Numbered from the stretch's first letter, positions 25,958 to 37,860 are shown. The stretch is DNA of 64,000 nucleotides from Xestospongia muta (GCA_963693285.1 OY848917.1:33925245-33989244), one strand, 5' to 3'. A program made the numbers and translations. The notes: generated from the sequence alone by a model not told the origin.

Positions 25958-28115
25958 TAGTGCTGAGACAATATATCAATATTACAATATATTGATATGT
26001 TTACAAGTCGATATCTGCATTAATACTGTTTACATTGATATCGATACATTGGTTCTGCAATATTGTTCTTCTGCACCAATCTTTGTTGAACTAAAAATAA
26101 ATATTAAAAGGAGTGCTAAAAATAGCCAAGCACATGGTCAAAGAAGGTGGCACATGGCACAACAGCAGCTGTGAGTAGTGAAAGAATTGAAAAGAATAAG
26201 AGAGGTTACAGCAAGTTATAGGACTATTTTAATTTTTTAGTAGATTCCAATAAAAAAAGTTGTTTGTAAATATGTAAGGTTGTATCACCGTACACTGGCA
26301 ATACAATAAATTTAGCAACACATCTGGAACAACATCATCCATCTGAGTTTTCAAGTTACCTAAAGGACTTTGGCAAGTCAACAAATTCAGGAGCTACAAA
26401 CAAGTGCGATTAAAGGTCAGTATCACTCAATAGCAACCCCTATCCAGGTCTAGCAACTGTTACAAAGAACTAATAAGTAGCATCGGTATTTTCATTGCCA
26501 AAGATATGCATCCCTTGTCAGTGGTTGAAGGCATTGGATTTAAGTCTTTGATGAAGTTTTTGTGCTTTGCTATACCTTCAGTTGAGAACTAGAATCAAGA
26601 CCAGTTTAAGACAGGCAGAATATTGTTCATTTACATCTGACCTGTGGACTGCAAAATGCAAGAATCGTAGTTAGATCAGCCTCACTTGCCACTTCATTGA
26701 TCAGGAATGGGTGCTACATAGTTACTGCCTGGAAACACATGAGCTTCCTATTGATCACACTATGGACTGGAATATTAGAGAAAAACTAAATAGGTGTACA
26801 ACAAACAAAGGGAGAAATATTGTCAATGCCATGAAAGAGCTAGATCTTCTCAATTTCCCTTCCCTTGGTCATACACTTCAACTTTCAGTGAAGAAATTAT
26901 TTGATATACATGCAGTATTGAAGATGTTGAGCTGTGTAAGAAGATTAGTCAACCATGTTCATAAATCTACAAAATCTACTTATAAGTTAGTAGAGAAACA
27001 GCAGTTATTAGATTTACCCCAACACAAACTCAAATGTGACTGCATCACTTGGTGGGAAAGTACATATATAATATGCTGGAGAGGCTGTTGGAGCAACAAG
27101 CTGTGTGTGCAGTGTTGCTGGAAAGCAAAAACAATGATGTGAGGCTACTTATGCCATCTACTGAGGACTTTACAGTGGCACAGGAAGTAAATGAAATTCT
27201 TAAAACCTTCAATTTTGTTACTGAAATTATCAGTGCAGAGAAATACCCAATGATTAGAATTGTCCATCCTCTCATCCACAAACTCCTCTCAGTGACACTC
27301 AAAGAAATAGATGGAGATACTACATTGGTTGAGTCAATCAAGGCCACAGTTTCAGCATATTTTAAAAGGGATTTTCAGAAAGTGATGAAAATTGGAACAT
27401 ATTTACATTCACATTTTAAGAAGCTCATTTACCTTGGGGATGTTTCACAGTCAAGTGTCAGTTTAGAGGAAAAAGATGAATTAGTGGCCACTATCAAGGA
27501 GGATCATGAGAGACTTACCAGAGTTGAGTCAGTTGACTAGTTGACTCAATGGACTCAGTAGCCTCTGTCTCTACAGCTCCACCTTCTAAGAAAAGGAAGC
27601 TTGGTGCATTACTTGGTGATATTCTTAAACCTCTGTTCAGTGTGATGATCAAAGAGAAGACGAAATAGCTGACCAGAGCTGTGATGATATGAATCATAAC
27701 CTGGAGAAAGCTTAGACTGTCAGCAACCCATCGAATGGTGGAAAGCTCGCTTTGTCAATTACAACTTTAAATGTATGTTAACAAACTGACAAAAAAGATT
27801 TTATTTATGACAGCCATGAGTGTCCTGAGTGAAAGGATTTTTAGTCCCACTGGTAATATTGTATCAGAAAAGAGGTCTTGTTTGTCACATAAGAATATTA
27901 ATCGTTTGGTAATATTAATCATTTGGATTTTTGTGCGAGAACAATAAACTGTTTTGATAGTTTAAAAAATTAAGGTTACATAACCTGTCATTGCTTTGAA
28001 GATCCACCCACTAATAATTGTTTTACTTATTGGCTCCACCCATTACAATATATCGATATATCACAATATTATTGCACAACAAATTGATGCAAAAAATTGC
28101 CATATCATCCCAGCA

Positions 28116-28118
<3 letters not shown>
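25958..28118 (+). mobile_element. hAT element with BED-finger (ZBED-like) transposase remnant
   Basis: The left end TAGTGCTGAGACAATAT and the right end (read inward TAGTGCTGGGATGATAT) form imperfect terminal inverted repeats 2.16 kb apart. Both are of the 'TAGTGCTGGGA..AT' type known for animal hATs. The subterminal DNA on both sides is rich in ATATCGATAT-like palindromes. Insertion into a TA repeat makes the target duplication impossible to define. Confidence 0.8.
26190..27960 (+). pseudogene. ZBED-type hAT transposase, broken
   Basis: A BED-finger relic reads YTGNTINLATHLEQHHPSEF near 26290-26350. The open part 26711-27142 has NIVNAMKELDLLNFPSLGHT and LVNHVHKSTKSTYKL. The frame 27049-27540 carries the next segment (LLMPSTEDFTVAQEVNEIL). 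A lysine-rich stretch PPSKKRKLGALLGDIL follows at about 27575-27630, and the C-terminal dimerisation motif survives as SERIFSPTGNIVSEKRS near 27830-27880. The order matches ZBED1/hobo-Ac-Tam3 transposases. Frameshifts at about 27060, stops at 27538 and later, and changes of frame in the dimerisation region make it inactive. Confidence 0.75.
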
Positions 28119-28152
<34 letters not shown>

Positions 28153-28620
28153 TAGTTTAAATTTCAACATAGATCTATTTTGAAAGAAAGATTTATGTTT
28201 CTAAACTAGACAGAGGAGTAAAACAGAAACATCTACCACCACCTCATATTACAGACTTTATGAGATAATCAAACTAGGATTTTACTAAACTTGGGAAAGA
28301 GGTTGTTTTAAGAAAGAAACTGATGACCATAAATTATACTGCTTATGTGGAATCTCAGGATTACAATCTCAATATCAATGACAAAGATATGATTTTATGA
28401 AATATAACGGCTACCATGTTATTAAATTTAAGTTCAACATAATAGTTAAATTTGCAGAAGTAGTTGACATACAATACATGGTTCTATTATGATTGTATAT
28501 TTTTAAAGGAACCTACTAAGAACATTGCACTGATTATCCTATAACAGGTCAAAAAGATCTCGACAAGACAAACCAATGAGTAAGAGTACAAACAGTGATA
28601 CATCTTTAACAGGATACATT
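28119..28620. other. TA repeat and unassigned spacer
   Basis: A (TA)n run covers about 28119-28149 beside the hAT right end. The remaining 470 bp show no gene or repeat that I can support. Confidence 0.6.
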
Positions 28621-30201
28621 CAGACCCTCTCAACTCACACGATTTCGTCGTGTGACACACGGTTTTGAGCTCTATCTCACGCCCTCACGATGAGGTACTA
28701 ATTTCTCACATGCGAAGAGATAGCATCCTGCCCAACCCACTTTAGGTAGCACAATATTCACGCTGTGTGTGCACTCTTGCACTGCGCGCATTTTCTGGGT
28801 TGTAGCTAGAGGAGAGGCAGCTGTGCACCAGTCCAGCATTAATATGGCAGAGAGCTTAGAAGGAGACTTGCACTGTTCCAGTTCGGATTCCAGCACATCA
28901 GACTCTGAAGCAGAATGTGTTACTGAGACAGACCCTGAGGAAGAACTAGCCCGACCTCCACATCCGAAACAGCCTCGAAAAGACTCTGGAACGGCAAAGT
29001 ACCACACGAAATTTAATCCAGACTGGAAGAAAGAGTTCCCTTTTGTTAGTGGCATGTCTCAGGATCCACACAGGTATGCATAGTGTAACTAGGAATTTCT
29101 ATCATTTTGTATTGCAGATTTTGGTGCAATGCATGTGATAAAACAATTAGGTGTGACCACATGGGAAAACAAGATGTCATCAAGCATTGCAAAACACAAG
29201 GCCATCTTGACAAAGCTAAGTCACTCAAGTCTCAAGCAACACTCACCTTCTCTAATGCAGCAACGTCAAGTGATGTTCTTAGAAGAACTGAGGCTGAGGT
29301 TAGAATGGCAGTCTTGGCTGCTAGTTGTAACATACCATTGGCTTTTCATGATCAGCTCTCACCTGCGATTAGGAGCCTTTTCCCAGACTCCAAGATTGCT
29401 TCGAAATATCACTCAGCATCAAGAAAAGCAACGTGCATGCTAAATCTTGCTATTGCCCCAGAGTTGAAGAAAGACCTTGTTGAAAACATGAAGGTTCACC
29501 CCTATTCAGTTTCGATTGATGGTTCCAATGATACTAATGATACTGCGTTTGCAGAGGGAAGAGTCCCTCATTTATGTACTTCAACAACAACTCTATTCTC
29601 TACTCAAGAAAGTCCAGGGGAAATTTGTCAAGCCATCAATTCTTGTGGAGAGTATACAGAAGGGGTCATTATTGACACTTGACTTTCATGATTTAAACAT
29701 TCACGTGAGTGACAATGATTTAGTCATTGGTTTTCTAACAAAACAAACCGGAGATTGCTTGAAGAGGGAGATATCTCAGAACATCAACAGAAAAATTTCT
29801 ACCAAGCTGCCAGGGAGTTTCTAATGTGTGCAACAAAGTATCTGCTTCAATGGTGTCCTTTTGAAAACAGGCTTAACACAACCTTTTCATCAGTTGAGTA
29901 TGTGGTTAATAGGTTTGGTTCAATCTTCCCTACTGGTAGCCTTGACATGAACAAACTTAGTGAGCAGTTTCTTGCCTATCAGGTTTTGGTTGAGAGTGCT
30001 AAAAAGGCAACTAAACTTTATAATGATAAGCACAAGAAGAAGTAAAATTATTTTTCTCCCTAATCTCACTTGTAAAGTATGCAGCCTAATGCAGTCATGT
30101 ACAATGTATTTTGGTTTTTGTATATTATCAATTTACGTTATCTTCTCAGCTCGTTAGTTACTTGTCTCACTATGAGTTAAACTTTTAGGTTGAGAGGTCT
30201 G
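28621..30201 (+). mobile_element. hAT-like element with a 6-bp TACATT direct repeat at both ends
   Basis: The left end CAGACCCTCTCAAC and the right end (read inward CAGACCTCTCAACC) form terminal inverted repeats with one-base offsets. TACATT directly precedes the left end (28615-28620) and directly follows the right end (30202-30207), consistent with a 6-bp target duplication. The 1.58-kb element holds a transposase gene with its middle missing. Confidence 0.7.
28844..30045 (+). pseudogene. hAT-like transposase with N-terminal zinc finger, internally deleted
   Basis: Exon 1 (28844-29073) starts MAESLEGDLHCSSSDSSTSD, with an acidic, serine-rich N-terminus. A 44-bp GT-AG intron (29074-29117) joins it in frame to exon 2. 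The junction restores RFWCNACDKTIRCDHMGKQD and a following CKTQGHLDKA, a C2HC/BED-like finger. The frame runs on through YSVSIDGSNDTNDTAF (the first acidic catalytic region) to 29682. There the sequence jumps to a C-terminal part (FYQAAREFLMCATKYLLQW, FSSVEYVVNRFGSIFP, 29755-30045), so most of the catalytic core is missing. The family assignment to hAT is by finger context and layout, less secure than for the ZBED copies. Confidence 0.65.
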
Positions 30202-31530
30202 TACATTAAGCCTGTCATTCCTGTTATGTATTAACTGTCAAAAAGAGTTTCTTGCAAAATTCAATTCTCAAGTGGCCATTATGTGATGAAAGGCAGTTTG
30301 GGTTCCAACTGATTCTGGAGTTTATGCTAGAGTTGACATACTTCAAAACTGAAATGCTTCATTTGGAATAATAAATCAATTTTAAAACCATGGACATACT
30401 GTCAATAGAAAGAAGCCTGTCATCCCAAATCTGGGGTTGCCTGGATGAGTTTGTCATAAACTTTGCTCATAAACACAACAATTCTAAGATAGCCTTTCTT
30501 TGAATAAACTTGTTTTAGGTTGAGAAAGGTTTTAGATTATTAATAACTAATAATAACTAGTAATTAATAATGATGAAAATTAATGACCTCTAGTAATTTT
30601 ACAGACCTAGATAGACCTACGATTTTAGTAAGCACTATCTAAAGACAAAGCCTAGTAGGAGAGCTTGCCTTAGATCCATATGATTATTAGTTATCGCAAA
30701 AACATTCATTCCCACTATTATCACATACTGCTTGTGAATATTTCAACAGCTGCTTCCTCAGCTTCTGTAGTATTCTAACCGCCTAATTGACAGCACATTT
30801 AAATAAACTTCAATACTGGTAATGTGGATATATATAGCCTTTAAAAAAGATTGTGGCACAAATTGATTGGTAATGGATCCCGAAACTAGTACATTACAGA
30901 ACAAGTACTGTACTGGACATATACTGGTACTTGGTACTGTACTGGAAGGATACTGGTACTTGGTACTAGAACTATACTGGAACTGAATACTGAAACTAGT
31001 ACTGTACTGGAGGTATAAACTGGTACTGGCACAACATTAATTCTCAGGAAACCATTTTACTTAACATATATGAATGGTGTATCAAAAATACTTTTATTAA
31101 ATTTATACAACATACCCTGCAGAAGCAATGAAATGATGTGGTATACGCATTATTGTGATATACAAAAGCCACCTGGAAAACTTTGAACTTATATGTCTTA
31201 ATTATATTCATTGTTGTATGTTATGATGTCACTAGTATTGATATAAAAACCCATTCTTTTATCACTTTTGCCAGTTGTTATGGTTGTTGTTACAGTTGTT
31301 GTTATTATCACTGTTATCATTATTGTTGTTATTGTGGTTGGTTTTCAGTGATCCTTAGTTATCATTATTGTTGTTATTGTGGTTGGTTTTCAGTGATCCT
31401 TAGGCTGCTTAGTAACCCTTCGATTTCTCATATATTAAGTTTGGACTGTTGGATTCCAAATTCTTCCCTCATACTACATTGGTGATGAGGGTAATTCAGA
31501 AACTTCACCTTCTATTACTCCACCCCACTG
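30202..31530. repeat. Spacer with simple repeats
   Basis: At about 30890-31025 an irregular run of TGGTACT / ACTGTACTGG words repeats many times. At 31314-31403 a 45-bp unit containing TTGTGGTTGGTTTTCAGTGA occurs twice in tandem without visible change. No gene is seen. Confidence 0.65.
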
Positions 31531-31539
31531 AAATGACAA

Positions 31540-32280
31540 CTCACAGTAAAATGTTTTCATTTGACCCAAACAAGGACTTCATACACCAAAAGATTAGATT
31601 TCTACTTTGAGCTAACAAAGTCATCTCTGTAAAAACTAAAAGAGCAATCTTTCTAACAGCTCACAGTCCCTCACAAAAGTTTGGTACAACTTAGCACCCC
31701 AAATGAAAAGAGCTATACTGAACTAAAAGTGTGTCTTAGGAAACATTTCATTTCTAGGCCATCTTCAATAATTCAATGTTTCAAAATCAGGACAAGAATA
31801 AGAAAATCAGGTGAATGAATTATGTCAGTGAATTACATGCTATCAGATAACATTATGATTTTGGTGACATGTTGGATTTAATGATTAGAGATAGACTCAT
31901 TGTGGAATGAACGACACACACATTCAAAGAAGATTACTCCAAGAACCTAACTCAACATACAAAGAGGCTTTCAGCAACAACGTCAACAAAATTTAAAACT
32001 GATTGCCATTCACTGTTTCATGGAAAAAACTGGTCAGAGCCCCACCGAGGTAGCTGCTACCATCAAATTTTTCAGATGTGGTGGAAACCATTAAGCTAAT
32101 AAATGCAATTTTAAAGGAAGAACATGACATGCTTGTGGAAAAAAAGGTCACTTGGGTAAAGTTTGCCAAATTGAGACTGGGTGTAGATTTGCACATTAGT
32201 AGATCCTAGAGGAAAAATCTTTTCTCCTGTATATGTAGTGGAGAAGAGTTAGATGGAGTAAAAGCCCCTAAAATACTTGA
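31540..32280 (+). pseudogene. Ty3/gypsy-type gag remnant with zinc knuckle
   Basis: The plus strand near 31870-31975 reads MLDLMIRDRLIV followed, in another frame, by a run equivalent to the gag motif 'RDRLV.G..d..iQrrLL.e..lT...A'. A CCHC zinc knuckle survives at about 32120-32175 (HACGKKGHLGKVC). Stops and frameshifts are frequent. No protease or reverse transcriptase follows; a Mutator-like transposase begins within about 50 bp. Confidence 0.6.
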
Positions 32281-32299
32281 CAAATTTCCATCTTCACTT

Positions 32300-33070
32300 A
32301 ATCATCAATCGGAAGTAGTAATACTTCTATGTCTAGGATCAAATCTTCACCAGAGGAGGCAGTACACAGTTGGAAGAGCAAACTGGAAGGGTTATTTGAA
32401 GTTGTTACATCAAAACTGTTAGCAGCTGGGCTAGAAGAAAAACAGATAGGTACAGAAAGAGGTGAATACCACAACAATATATCATCTATAATTGTAGTTG
32501 TTGATGCTGGTTGGAGCAAAATAGCTCATAAACACTCCTACAATGCTAATTCTGGAGTTGAAGTTATTTTTGGATTTGCAACCCCACATCTTGTGTTCAT
32601 TGGAATTAAAATAAGTACTGTTTTATTTGCTCAGTTGCTAGTAGTAAAGGAGAGGATGTAAGACAGTAAGAAAGACCATTGTTGTTTTAAGAAGTGGACT
32701 GGATCTTCAACAGGCATGGAATCTGACATAATAGTGGAAGGATTTAATCTATCCGAATCTATGTATGGCTTACAGTATATTAATTTTATTGGAAATGGTG
32801 ACGGTTCAGTTCATTATAACAGCATCAGTACCATATGGCAGACATGTTGAGAAGATAGAGTATCCAAACCATGCAGCTAGTGCTACCACTTAAGATTTGC
32901 CAATATTGTCAAAGACAACCCCAGTGTTGGTGGTTCAGGTAAGTTGACAAATCATATCATTACCAAAACTACACAAGCAGCTAGGAAAGCAATTACTGGT
33001 CACAGCTGTAATGGTGATGTCAGAGCACTTAGAAGGGACCTGTATAATGGGCTTTGGTGATCAGTCTTAC
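32300..33070 (+). pseudogene. Mutator-like (Phantom-type) transposase fragment
   Basis: The open part 32329-32661 contains GEYHNNISSIIVVVDAGWSK and HSYNANSGVEVIFG. Later frames give KKWTGSSTGMESDIIVEGF (near 32690-32745), INFIGNGDGSVHYN (near 32780-32820) and KAITGHSCNGDVRALRRDLY (near 32985-33045). This is the catalytic region of the animal 'mutator-like transposase domain' proteins; the DAGW and GDGD patterns carry likely acidic catalytic residues. The N-terminus and the cysteine-rich finger after 'FIGI' are damaged, so it is inactive. Confidence 0.7.
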
Positions 33071-33607
33071 AGATAAAACAACTCTTTTTTTCTCAAAAGT
33101 CTTTTTGGTTCATCCAAAGCATCTCAAGTAGTTGGTAACCATACCTGTAATCTGTGTGAACATTTTAAGTTAAATTTGGAGAAAAATAGATGTAGGAAAG
33201 TTTTTCACTTGCGTTCAACATAGATTATTTCAGCATTGTTCAATGGCCATAGCATTTCGAGTACAGCTTAGACCAGAATGGGCAAGTAAAGTTTTGGTAA
33301 AGGAAGATAGGAAAACCAGGAGTGTATTTTTCTAAATTTGGTCAGTGTAGAGAAAGAAAATTGGAGCTTCCCGAAAAATTAGTGAAAAATATAAACATCT
33401 ACGACTCATAGGCGTAGGAAACAGGGGGGCTCCGGGGGCTGGAGCCCCCCTAGATTTTTTGGGCTTACTAACCTAGCTTGTATGTCCAGTGCCTAGCTCT
33501 AGCATGCATAATGATGCACTAACTGGGCGCAGTTGCCAATTTGAATAATTGATTGTGTGCACTAATTAGAGTAGAGTTGTGTCACACGTTTTAGCACATG
33601 TCATGAG

Positions 33608-36500
33608 ATGGCTTGTATGAAAGGACAACTAAAGCTGAGTTTTACTCCTGCCAAGAAAGGAAATAGCACTCAGGATCTGGGATCTATTCAAATCCAAGAG
33701 GCTGCTGAGAATAAGTTTTGAATTTCATTAAGCGCTTTGTCTTAGCCTAGTGGATTATTTTCACTTTCTATTTATAGGTGCAGTGTCCACTGATGGAGCT
33801 AGAGATGAATTAGAAGCATCTGAGCAGCGTGAAATACAAATGGAGTCATTGGATGAGTCCTGTCAATGCCCATGCTGTGTTGACCAAGCCAGTGCTCATC
33901 ATTCACCTAGCATATTCAATACAGGTGTCACGTACACTCATAAAGACAAAGGTAAACAACTGAAGACATATGCTAGACACATACAACCTTCTTGGTTCCA
34001 AGAGTTTCCATGGATAAGTGTGTGTTCGTCAACACAAAATCTATTGTTGCGTTTGTCGGGAGGCAAAATCAAAAGTTTTCTTGACTTTTTCTAAGAACTA
34101 TAAACCAGCATTTGTCGAAAATGGCTTCCAAAATTTGAAGAAAGCTAAAGAACGGTTTCGTGATCATGAAAGTTCTAGTATGCATGCTGAAGCTGTACTA
34201 AAACTTGGAGCTCAGCAGTCTTCACCTGGGGTGGATAGTCTTTTAAACAAGCAATTAGATAGTGAGCAATTATTTCATCGCAATGCCCATGCTGTGTTGA
34301 CCAAGCCAGTGCTCATCATTCACCTAGCATATTCAATACAGGTGTCACGTACACTCATAAAGACAAAGGTAAACAACTGAAGACATATGCTAGACACATA
34401 CAACCTTCTTGGTTCCAAGAGTTTCCATGGATAAGTGTGTGTTCGTCAACACTCAAAATCTATTGTTGCGTTTGTCGGGAGGCAAAATCAAAAGTTTTCT
34501 TGACTTTTTCTAAGAACTATAAACCAGCATTTGTCGAAAATGGCTTCCAAAATTTGAAGAAAGCTAAAGAACGGTTTCGTGATCATGAAAGTTCTAGTAT
34601 GCATGCTGAAGCTGTACTAAAACTTGGAGCTCAGCAGTCTTCACCTGGGGTGGATAGTCTTTTGAACAAGCAATTAGATAGTGAGCAATTATTTCATCGC
34701 AAAATGCTGATGAAACTTCTTAGTGCAATTTTCTATCTTACTAGGCAAGGTTTACCATTACGTGGACACCATGAGGATAAGAACTCTTTTGAGGGTAATT
34801 TGTACCAGCTACTTCTCTTGCAGTCAGAAGATAATCCAGGCATGGAGTCATGGCTTCATCAAAGAGAGTATATTTCTCCTGATATTAGCAATGAATTGAT
34901 AACAATGATGGGACAATTCATTCTGAGATCAATTCTGGTGAATATTAGGAAAGCCTTGTGGTTCTCAATTCTCGCAGACGAAGCAACTGATATCTCTCGT
35001 AATGAGCAAATGTCACTTTGTATTCGATGGGTGGATGAGAGTTACCTCATTCATGAAGATGTTCTTGGCCTGTTTCAGCTACCAAATACTAAATCAGCTA
35101 CCATTTTTTCATCAATAAAGGATATTTTAATTAGATGTGCTCTTCCAATAGCTCAATGCCGGGGGACAAGCATTTGACGGTGCATCAAATATGAGTGGTG
35201 CCAACAATGGGGTCCAAGCTTTGCTGAAACGGGAAAATTCTAAAGCCCTTTATGTACATTGCCTCGCTCACAATCTAAATCTCTGCTTAAAAGATGTCAC
35301 TAATTCCTGTGTGCTGATCAGCTAATTCATTTCTCTCCTAAGAGACTCTCTTTATTTGATTCCATTAAGAAAGACATTACCATCAATACTGGTGAGACCA
35401 CACCTTCTCTTAGGGTGGTATGTCCTACTAGATGGACTGTTCGACACTCTTCCATCAATAGCATACTCTGTAATTACAAAGTTTTAATCACTACTTTAGA
35501 GGAAATTCAATTGGGCCATGATGAGTACGCAGCAAAAACTAGTGGGTTATTAACACAGATGAGGAGCTTTGAAATCTATTTTGCCCTGAAGTTGGCTTAC
35601 CTGGTGTTTTCTTCAGCAGAACAATTGTCCATCAATTTGCAATCAGTAGACTTAACTGTACAAGAGGCTTTAAATGGAGCTAGACTGTTGCGTTCACATC
35701 TGGAATCTCTCCGTAGCGAGGAACACTTTGATCACTTTTATGAACTTGCTTGTCAAGAAAGTTATAGTCTCACAAATGAACCCTATCTCCCTCGGCAAAG
35801 AAAAGCACCAAAGCAATATGATGAAGGATCTCAGCCTCATTATTTCGATTGTCCTAAACCAAGATATCGTCATTCATACTATGAGATTTTAGATCTAGCA
35901 GCAGGTGAGATTGAGAGAAGATTCACTCACGATGATCTAAAGATTGTCACACACATAGAGTGTGTGACAATGTCACACACATAGAGTGTGTAACTCCTTA
36001 TAAATGCTGGCAATGGAGTACTAAATGACTCTTTTGACCCTAGTCTTCACATATATCTGGAAAATGATATTGATCTCGAACGACTGAAAACCCATCTGTC
36101 TCTTGTGAAGGATATGGTACAAAATGTAGGAGATAATGAAATAACAAGGGTTACAAGTGTTCGAACAATATCAGATGCCATGAATACTAGTACTATTTAC
36201 AAGTCTATGTTGAGTGAAGTGGACAAGCTCTTGAAACTTTATTATACATTTCCAGTGACTACTGCTTCTTCAGAACGGTCATTCTCTTCTCTACGTAGAA
36301 TAAAAACCTTTTTAAGGACTACTATGACAGAATGTCGACTAAACAATGTATTTTTATTATATGTGCATAAGTCAGTCATTTTAGACTTGACTTGTATTGC
36401 TACTGATTTTGTTTCTGTTAATTCCAGAAGAAAAAATATTTTGGAAAGTTTTGATAACTCATTTTATCTCAAGCAATTAAAATTAAGTTTGCCAGTAATA
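33608..36500 (+). pseudogene. hAT transposase, TTF finger and C-terminal dimerisation domain, broken
   Basis: A first exon starts at 33608 (MACMKGQLKLSFTPAKKGN). The frame resumes after a likely intron acceptor near 33778. The TTF region reads IYCCVCREAKSKVFLTFSKN in the second of two tandem copies (frame open from about 34266 to 35177). It continues with ISPDISNELITMMGQFILRS and ILADEATDISRNEQMSLCIR, the DUF4371-like core with a catalytic aspartate. A one-base shift at about 35160 moves the next part (FDGASNMSGANNGVQALL) to another frame. 35415-35984 gives CPTRWTVRHSSINSIL. 36105-36480 holds the dimerisation motif TASSERSFSSLRRIKTFLRT. At least two frameshifts and a repeated N-terminal block disable it. 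Confidence 0.8.
33864..34699. repeat. Tandem duplication of 417/419 bp within the hAT transposase
   Basis: CAATGCCCATGCTGTGTTGA begins both copies at 33864 and 34281. Both copies end with TTATTTCATCG. They are nearly identical; the clear difference is ACAC-AAAATC in the first against ACACTCAAAATC in the second, a 2-bp indel. The first copy therefore loses frame at the zinc finger while the second keeps it. Confidence 0.95.
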
Positions 36501-36567
36501 CATGTGCATTGTCAATATCTTTGCTTATTGGAGCCCCCCTACCCTAAATTATCTTCCTACGCCTTTG

Positions 36568-37149
36568 TATACTACAAGCTAAATGTAGACTTGAGATATC
36601 AAACTTGCAGATAGTAAATTAGTCACTTTTAAAATAATAAATCAGTCACTTTTAAACTCACTGATTCAAATGCCATGTGCATCATCTTGTTTATGACTCT
36701 TATGTCAAGATAATTTCCCTACTGATAGTGAAGTAACTCAACATGAGCATGAAGGCTTTAAAAAATTCTTGACAAAATTGTTAACATTGAAAACACTTGG
36801 TTTATCATATAAAAGTAAAATACTGATACTATGGGAACTTTACCATGATTTTGGTGCATGCCAGTTAAACAAAGAATGCCATTTAACTTTTTATCTTTAT
36901 AGTGTCAATTTTTAAATTGTGACAAAAACATTAATAAAAGAGTAAGTTAGTCTCTTCTAAAAATAACAGAAGATTAGTAGTGATGAAACACTCAGTATAT
37001 GAGTTAGAAAATCACATACACATTATGTGGCAACTTTAGCATGATTTTTTTTAATGTTGGCTAAGCAGAACTTCCATGTGAGCTGGAACACATTTAATTA
37101 CCTTTGTGAAAAACTAAGATAATCCATATCATGTCCAAATACTCATTTT
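36568..37149. other. Spacer, no gene seen
   Basis: AT-rich DNA between the hAT right end and the Harbinger transposase. It may include the left end of the Harbinger element, but no terminal repeat was identified. Confidence 0.4.
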
Positions 37150-37860
37150 AGAAAGGTTATTCCAGTCACTCAACATGTAGCTCTCATGTTATGGTGTTTA
37201 GCTACATCTTGTGAATACAGAACTCTGTCCCGTCTGTTCGGTGATGGTCCATCTATGATTTGTGAGATAGTCCAGGAAACATTTCAGGCCATTGTTAATG
37301 TGTTAATGGACATTTATAATAGGTTTCCTTGAAGGGACTTATTAAAAAGTGTTGTAGATGGTTTTGAACAGAAATGGGGATACCCTCAATGTGCTGGTGC
37401 TATTGATGGGAGCCATATCCCCATATCTGTGCCTGTTGAATATCAATGCGACTACTACAATCGAAAAGGTTGGTATTCTATTGTTATCCAAGCTGTTGTA
37501 GACCATCGGTATCTGATAAAAGATGTATGTATTGGCTGGCCTGGCAGTGTCCACGATGCCACAATATTTGTGAATTCTCAAAGTTATAACAAAATAACAC
37601 AAGAAGACACACTAAAAGAAGCTGCTAGTCGTACCATTTTAAATGCAGATATCCCAGTCCATCTTATTGGTGATATTGCATATCCTATGTATGTGTGGTT
37701 ACTGAAACCATTTAATGATAACCCTAATCTTTCACCTCAGCAAAAATATTTCAATTATCGTCTCTCCAGACCTCACATAGTTGTCAAAAATGCTTTTGAA
37801 CAGCTGAAAGGCTGATGGAGACGCCTGATGAGATAAATTGATATGCACATTAGACATATT
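37150..37860 (+). pseudogene. PIF/Harbinger transposase (HARBI1-like), two stops
   Basis: The plus-strand frame reads CEYRTLSRLFGDGPSMICEI near 37205-37265, then CAGAIDGSHIPISVPVEY (first catalytic Asp), IGWPGSVHDATIFVNS (second Asp region) and LIGDIAYPMYVWLLKPF. It ends with HIVVKNAFEQLKG. This is the DDE_Tnp_4 order. An in-frame TGA interrupts at about 37331 and another at 37813-37815, just before the usual arginine/tryptophan tail (WRRLMR). At the third catalytic position the family has Glu (EN.F..LK); here it reads Lys (KNAFEQLK). The copy is cut at 37861 by another terminus. Confidence 0.85.

Larger units (their letters stand above)
33407..36567 (+). mobile_element. hAT element with TTF-finger transposase (3.16 kb)
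   Basis: Left end CATAGGCGTAGGAA and right end (read inward CAAAGGCGTAGGAA) are terminal inverted repeats. Each is followed by a G-run ending in GGGGGGCTCC. The left end continues into a hairpin (GGGGGGCTCC...GGAGCCCCCC, 33425-33451). No exact 8-bp target duplication is visible, so the flanks have changed or the ends are slightly misplaced. A Mutator-like relic lies to the left and a Harbinger relic to the right. Confidence 0.75.

Noticed and set aside
30880..31030. CRISPR-like or satellite array of TGGTACT words
   Set aside because: Spacing is irregular, units are short and imperfect, and the genome is eukaryotic.
36105..36614. Separate small gene at the end of the TTF hAT
   Set aside because: It contains the hAT dimerisation motif and ends inside the element's right terminus, so it is the C-terminus of the same transposase.
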